DNA from: Ehretia macrophylla
Taxonomy: Eukaryota; Streptophyta; Magnoliopsida; Boraginales; Ehretiaceae
Length of the DNA: 64,000 bases
Reading direction: 5' to 3'
Assembly (NCBI GenBank): GCA_037974665.1
Contig: CM075769.1
Coordinates: forward strand, 79,507,190-79,571,189
Shown here: one piece after another, positions 60,758 to 64,000 of the stretch
How positions within the stretch are numbered: position 1 is the first letter of the stretch
Layout of the letters: each line of letters begins with the position of its first letter
Notes under the pieces: generated by a model
The model's database searches: none
Told to the model about the DNA's origin: nothing
The model's input: only the letters and a program-made list of their open reading frames with translations
Program-made: the position numbers and the translations under genes

Positions 60758-61314
60758 ATTTTCAATTTTTTTTGCCCTGGTTAGGGTTGCCAAGATACTT
60801 TATCCACCAAATCTCTATTACTGAATCCCATGGAACATTGGGCAAGACAACTTCGTTTCACGTAGAGACTGGGCTCGCAAACCGAGGGCGTAGGGTTTGT
60901 GACCAGGTCACCGTCGCTCCGGTGCCCATAACTTTTGATCCGTAAGGAGTTACGCGACGCACAACATACCGTTGCAAAGCTCTCAGAGAGCTATACGACG
61001 GGTGGAGCCAGCTTGCTTGTTGTGCCCTTTTTGGAGCCCAAAATCGAACGTTTTCATCAGTTTCAGGCCACTTTTCTTCTTTTGCTATGTTTTTCCGTCT
61101 CGAATTGTACGTCGTGAACTGTTAAAAGGATGACAACCTGACTCGCGGGACATCAGAAGGCCCTACAACGTTGCGATATCACGTCTGGTAAGGATGCTGC
61201 ATTGTTGAAGCGGATAGGTTGTCGTTAAGCCCATTGAGCCTTTTGAATGGGTTATCTCTCTAGGCTGGGACTGTGAATCGTTAACACATAAAGGAATTGT
61301 GCCCTCAACATGAC

Positions 61315-61433
61315 GGGTGCGATCATACCAATACTAATGCACCGAATCCCATCAGAACTCCGAAGTTAAGCTTGCTTCGACGAGAGTAGTACTAGGATGG
61401 GTGACCCCGTGGGAAGTCCTCGTGTTGCACCCC
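61315..61433 (+). rRNA. 5S rRNA: 5S rRNA gene copy 86
   Basis: Changes: G17A, C18T, G31A, G58T, G64C, G66A, C95G. G64C and C95G are shared with copy 84 two units earlier. Confidence 0.96.
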
Positions 61434-61990
61434 CTTTTCAATTTTTTTTGCCCTAGTTAGGGTTGCCAAGATACTTTATCCACCAAATCTCTATTACTGA
61501 ATCCCACGGAACATTAGGCAAGACAACTTCGTTTCACGTAGAGGCTGGGCCCGCAAACCGAGGGCGTAGGGTTTGTGACCCAGTCTCCGTCGCTCCGGTG
61601 CCCATAACTTTTGATCCGTAAGGAGTTACGTGGCGCAGAGCGTACCGTTGCAAAGCTCTCTAAGAGCTCTACGACTGGGGCAGCCAGCTTGCTCGCTGTG
61701 CCCATTTTTGGAGCACCAAATCGAACGTTTTCATCAGTTTCAAGCCACTTTTCTTCTTTTGCTCCGTTTTTCGTCCCGGATCGTACGTCGTGAACTGTTA
61801 AAAGGACGAAAACCTGACTCGCAGGACATCAGAGGGTCCTACAACGTGTCAAAATCACGTCTTGCGAGGATGCTACGTTGTTGAAGTGGATGGGTTGTCG
61901 TTAAGCCCATTGGGCCTTTTGAATGGACCATCTCTCTAGGATGGGACTGTGAACCGTTAACACATAAAGAAATTGTGCCCTCAACATGAC

Positions 61991-62109
61991 GGGTGTGATC
62001 ATACCAACACTAATCCACCGGATCCCATCAGAACTCCGAAGTTAAGCGTGCTTGGGCGAGAGTAGTACTAGGATGGGTGACCCCCTGGGAAGTCCTCGTG
62101 TTGCACCCC
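61991..62109 (+). rRNA. 5S rRNA: 5S rRNA gene copy 87, near-consensus
   Basis: Changes: C6T, G17A, G25C. A, intermediate and C boxes all match the consensus. Confidence 0.98.
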
Positions 62110-62668
62110 CTTTTCAATTTTTTTTGCCCTAGTTAGGGTTGCAAAGATACTTTGTCCACCAAATCTCTATTACTGAATCCCTCGGAACATTAGGTGAGAC
62201 AACTTCGTTTCACGTAGAGGCTGGGCCCGCAAACCGAGGGCGTAGGGTTTGTGACCAGGTCTCCGTCGCTCCGGTGCCCATAACTTTTGATCCTGTAAGG
62301 AGTTACGTGGCGCACAGTATACCGTTGCAAAGATCTCTGAGAGCTCTACAACGGGGGCTGCCAGTATGCTCGCTGTACCCCTTTTTGGAGCCCAAAATTT
62401 AACGTTTTCATCAGTTTCAGGCCACTTTTATTCTTTTGCTCTATTTTTCCGTCCCAGATCGTACGTCGTGAACCGTTAAAAGGACGACAACCTGACTCGC
62501 GGGACATCAGAGGGTCCTATAACGTGTCGATATCACGTCTTGCAAGAATGCTGAGTTGTTGAAGCAGATGGTTTGTCGTTAAGCCCATTGGGCCTTTTGA
62601 ATGGGCCATCTCTCTAGCCTGGGATTGTGAACCGTTAACACATATAGGAATTGTACCCTCAACATGAC

Positions 62669-62787
62669 GGGTGCGATCATACCAGCACTAATGCACCGGA
62701 TCCCATCAGAACTCCGAAGTTAAGCGTGTTTGGGTGAGGGTAGTACTAAGATGGGTGAACCCCTGGGAAGTCCTCGTGTTGCACCCC
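62669..62787 (+). rRNA. 5S rRNA: 5S rRNA gene copy 88
   Basis: Changes: C61T, C67T, A71G, G81A, C91A. C67T and A71G hit the intermediate element. Confidence 0.96.
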
Positions 62788-63345
62788 CTTTTCAATTTCT
62801 TTTGCCCTGGTTAGGGTTGCCAAGATACTTTATGCACCAAATCTCTAATACTGAATGCCACGAAACATTGGGTGAGACAACTTCACTTCACGTTGAGGCT
62901 GGGCCCGCAAACCGAGGGCGTAGGGTTTGTGACCAGGTCTCCGTCACTCCGGTGCCCATAACTTTTGATTCGTAAGGAGTTACGCGGCGCACAGTATACC
63001 GTTGCAAAGCTCTCTAAGAGCTCTACGACAGGGGCAGCCAGCATGCTCACTGTACCCCTTTTTTGAGCCCAAAATTGAACATTTTCATCAGTTTCAGGCC
63101 ACTTTTCTTCTTTTGCTCTATTTTTCCATCCCGGATCGTACGTCGTGAACTGTTAAAAGGATGACAACCTGACTCGCGGGACATCAGAGGGCCCTACAAC
63201 GTGTCGATATCACGTCTTGCGAGGATGCTGCGTTGTTGAAGCGGATAGGTTGTCGTTAAGCCCATTGGGCCTTTTGAATGGGTCATCTCTCTAGGCTGGG
63301 ACTGTGAACCGTTAACACATATAGGAATTGTGCCCTCAACATGAC

Positions 63346-63463
63346 GGGTGCGATGATACCAGCAGTAATGCACCGGATCCCATTAGAACTCCGAAGTTAA
63401 GCGTGCTTGGGCGAGAGTAGTACTAGGATAGGTGACCCCTGGGAAGTCCTCGTGTTGCACCCC
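63346..63463 (+). rRNA. 5S rRNA: 5S rRNA gene copy 89, with 1-bp deletion
   Basis: Last complete gene; 118 bp because one C is missing from the C run at 91-95. Also C10G, C20G, C39T, G85A. Its spacer is broken about 95 bp downstream by the element starting at 63559. Confidence 0.95.
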
Positions 63464-63558
63464 ATTTTCAATTTTTTTTGCCCTGGTTAGGGTTGCCAAG
63501 ATACTTTATCTACCAAATCTCTATTACTAAATCCCATGGAACATTGGACAAGACAACT

Positions 63559-64000
63559 TGTCATGCCCCAACCCGGCCTATGAAGATTTAACACTTAACG
63601 TTTTGGCCTAAACTCGAAAATTTTCAAAAAAACCGGTAGCATAATGGCTATAATTGGGCTATTTGGTTTGACCTAATTCTCTAAACGCCTCAATTATTCC
63701 AATCATTAACCCAATTCCATTAATGACTCCTATTTGTCACCAACCGATTTGCCTACTAGTTTATCTTGAAGGTCTTGTTTGGTTAATAAGCCTAACATGA
63801 TAACTACGTCCCGTTTATTTGTCAATTTCCTATCATTCAAGTACCTATTATCCTTTAGTTTGCAAGTGAGCACCTAAGTGAAATTAGATAGAATTAACTT
63901 AGTTGATTGTTCATGTAGTGGTTTGAATGCCTACGATAACTACCAATTAAGAAACGAAAGCAAACCACCAAATAAAAGTTCGTCCGACTATAGGTAGTAC
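63559..64000. mobile_element. end of a second inserted element, probably an LTR, cut by the window
   Basis: The 5S spacer breaks off after GACAACT, and unrelated AT-rich sequence begins with TGTCATGCCCCAACCCGG. A TG start with a C-rich follow-on is typical of one end of a plant Ty3-type LTR. The TAAACTCGAAAATTTTC stretch would also fit the 3' part of such an LTR read on the other strand. The other end and any target duplication (CAACT expected) lie outside the window, so family and orientation are open. It could instead mark the array border. No gene is seen in the 442 bp. Confidence 0.55.

Larger units (their letters stand above)
58531..63558 (+). repeat. 5S rDNA tandem array, part 2 (8 genes)
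   Basis: The array resumes here in the same orientation and register. Removing the inserted LTR and one copy of the 5-bp target duplication leaves a 676-bp unit between the genes at 53950 and 58622. Eight further genes follow. The last spacer is cut about 95 bp after its gene, where another element begins at 63559. Confidence 0.98.

Noticed and set aside
273-62975. Recurrent 60-118 codon open frames on the + strand starting inside the 5S gene and running into the spacer, and 80-110 codon frames on the - strand of the spacer.
   Set aside because: They recur at unit spacing because the DNA repeats, use a TTG or a chance ATG, are broken in many copies, and overlap the 5S gene and its terminator. 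They resemble no protein family I know.
212-63463. tRNA, 18S/5.8S/25S rRNA or snRNA genes linked to the 5S array.
   Set aside because: The spacers were scanned for such genes and none was recognised; every spacer is of the same type.
1-63558. A centromeric or other satellite DNA, or a CRISPR array.
   Set aside because: Each repeat contains a full, recognisable 5S rRNA gene with internal promoter and T-run terminator; unit length and layout match plant 5S rDNA.

Overview
This window is almost entirely a head-to-tail tandem array of nuclear 5S ribosomal RNA genes from a plant, most likely a flowering plant. All genes lie on the + strand. I count 89 gene copies, each about 119 bp, starting at position 212 and ending at 63463. 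They recur every 676-677 bp, so each repeat is one gene plus a spacer of about 558 bp. The plant assignment rests on the 5S sequence itself (GGGTGCGATCATACCAGCAC start, TTGCACCCC end), on the plant-style Pol III upstream elements (a TATA-like motif near -27, GC near -14, C at -1) and on the plant-type LTR element. I cannot name the species. I see no protein-coding gene.

Layout. Positions 1-211 are the tail of a spacer whose gene lies left of the window. Positions 212 to about 21113 (block A) hold 31 genes with a CATATAGG leader. About 21114-32615 (block B) holds 17 genes, most with a G58A/C61T change in the A box. From 32616 to 63558 (block C) there are 41 genes, most with a CATAAAGG leader and a GTGAACTG spacer variant. 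The array is broken at 54540-58530 by a 3991-bp solo LTR of a Ty3-type retroelement flanked by a GTTAA target duplication. It is broken again at 63559, where a second, different element begins and runs off the window end.

The array looks weakly homogenised. None of the 89 genes is identical to the majority consensus (the best differ by 2 bases, several by 9-12), and many changes fall at CpG sites as TG or CA. Yet copies of 1, 2, 4 and about 7 neighbouring units can be recognised as duplicates of each other, at offsets from 513 bp to about 10.1 kb. This points to an old, probably methylated 5S locus that has grown by multi-unit duplication. Which copies are transcribed cannot be told from sequence alone. 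The many short open frames of 60-118 codons recur at unit spacing and are by-products of the repeat.

In the gene entries, changes are written as consensus base, gene position, observed base. The consensus is the majority base read by eye across the 89 copies.
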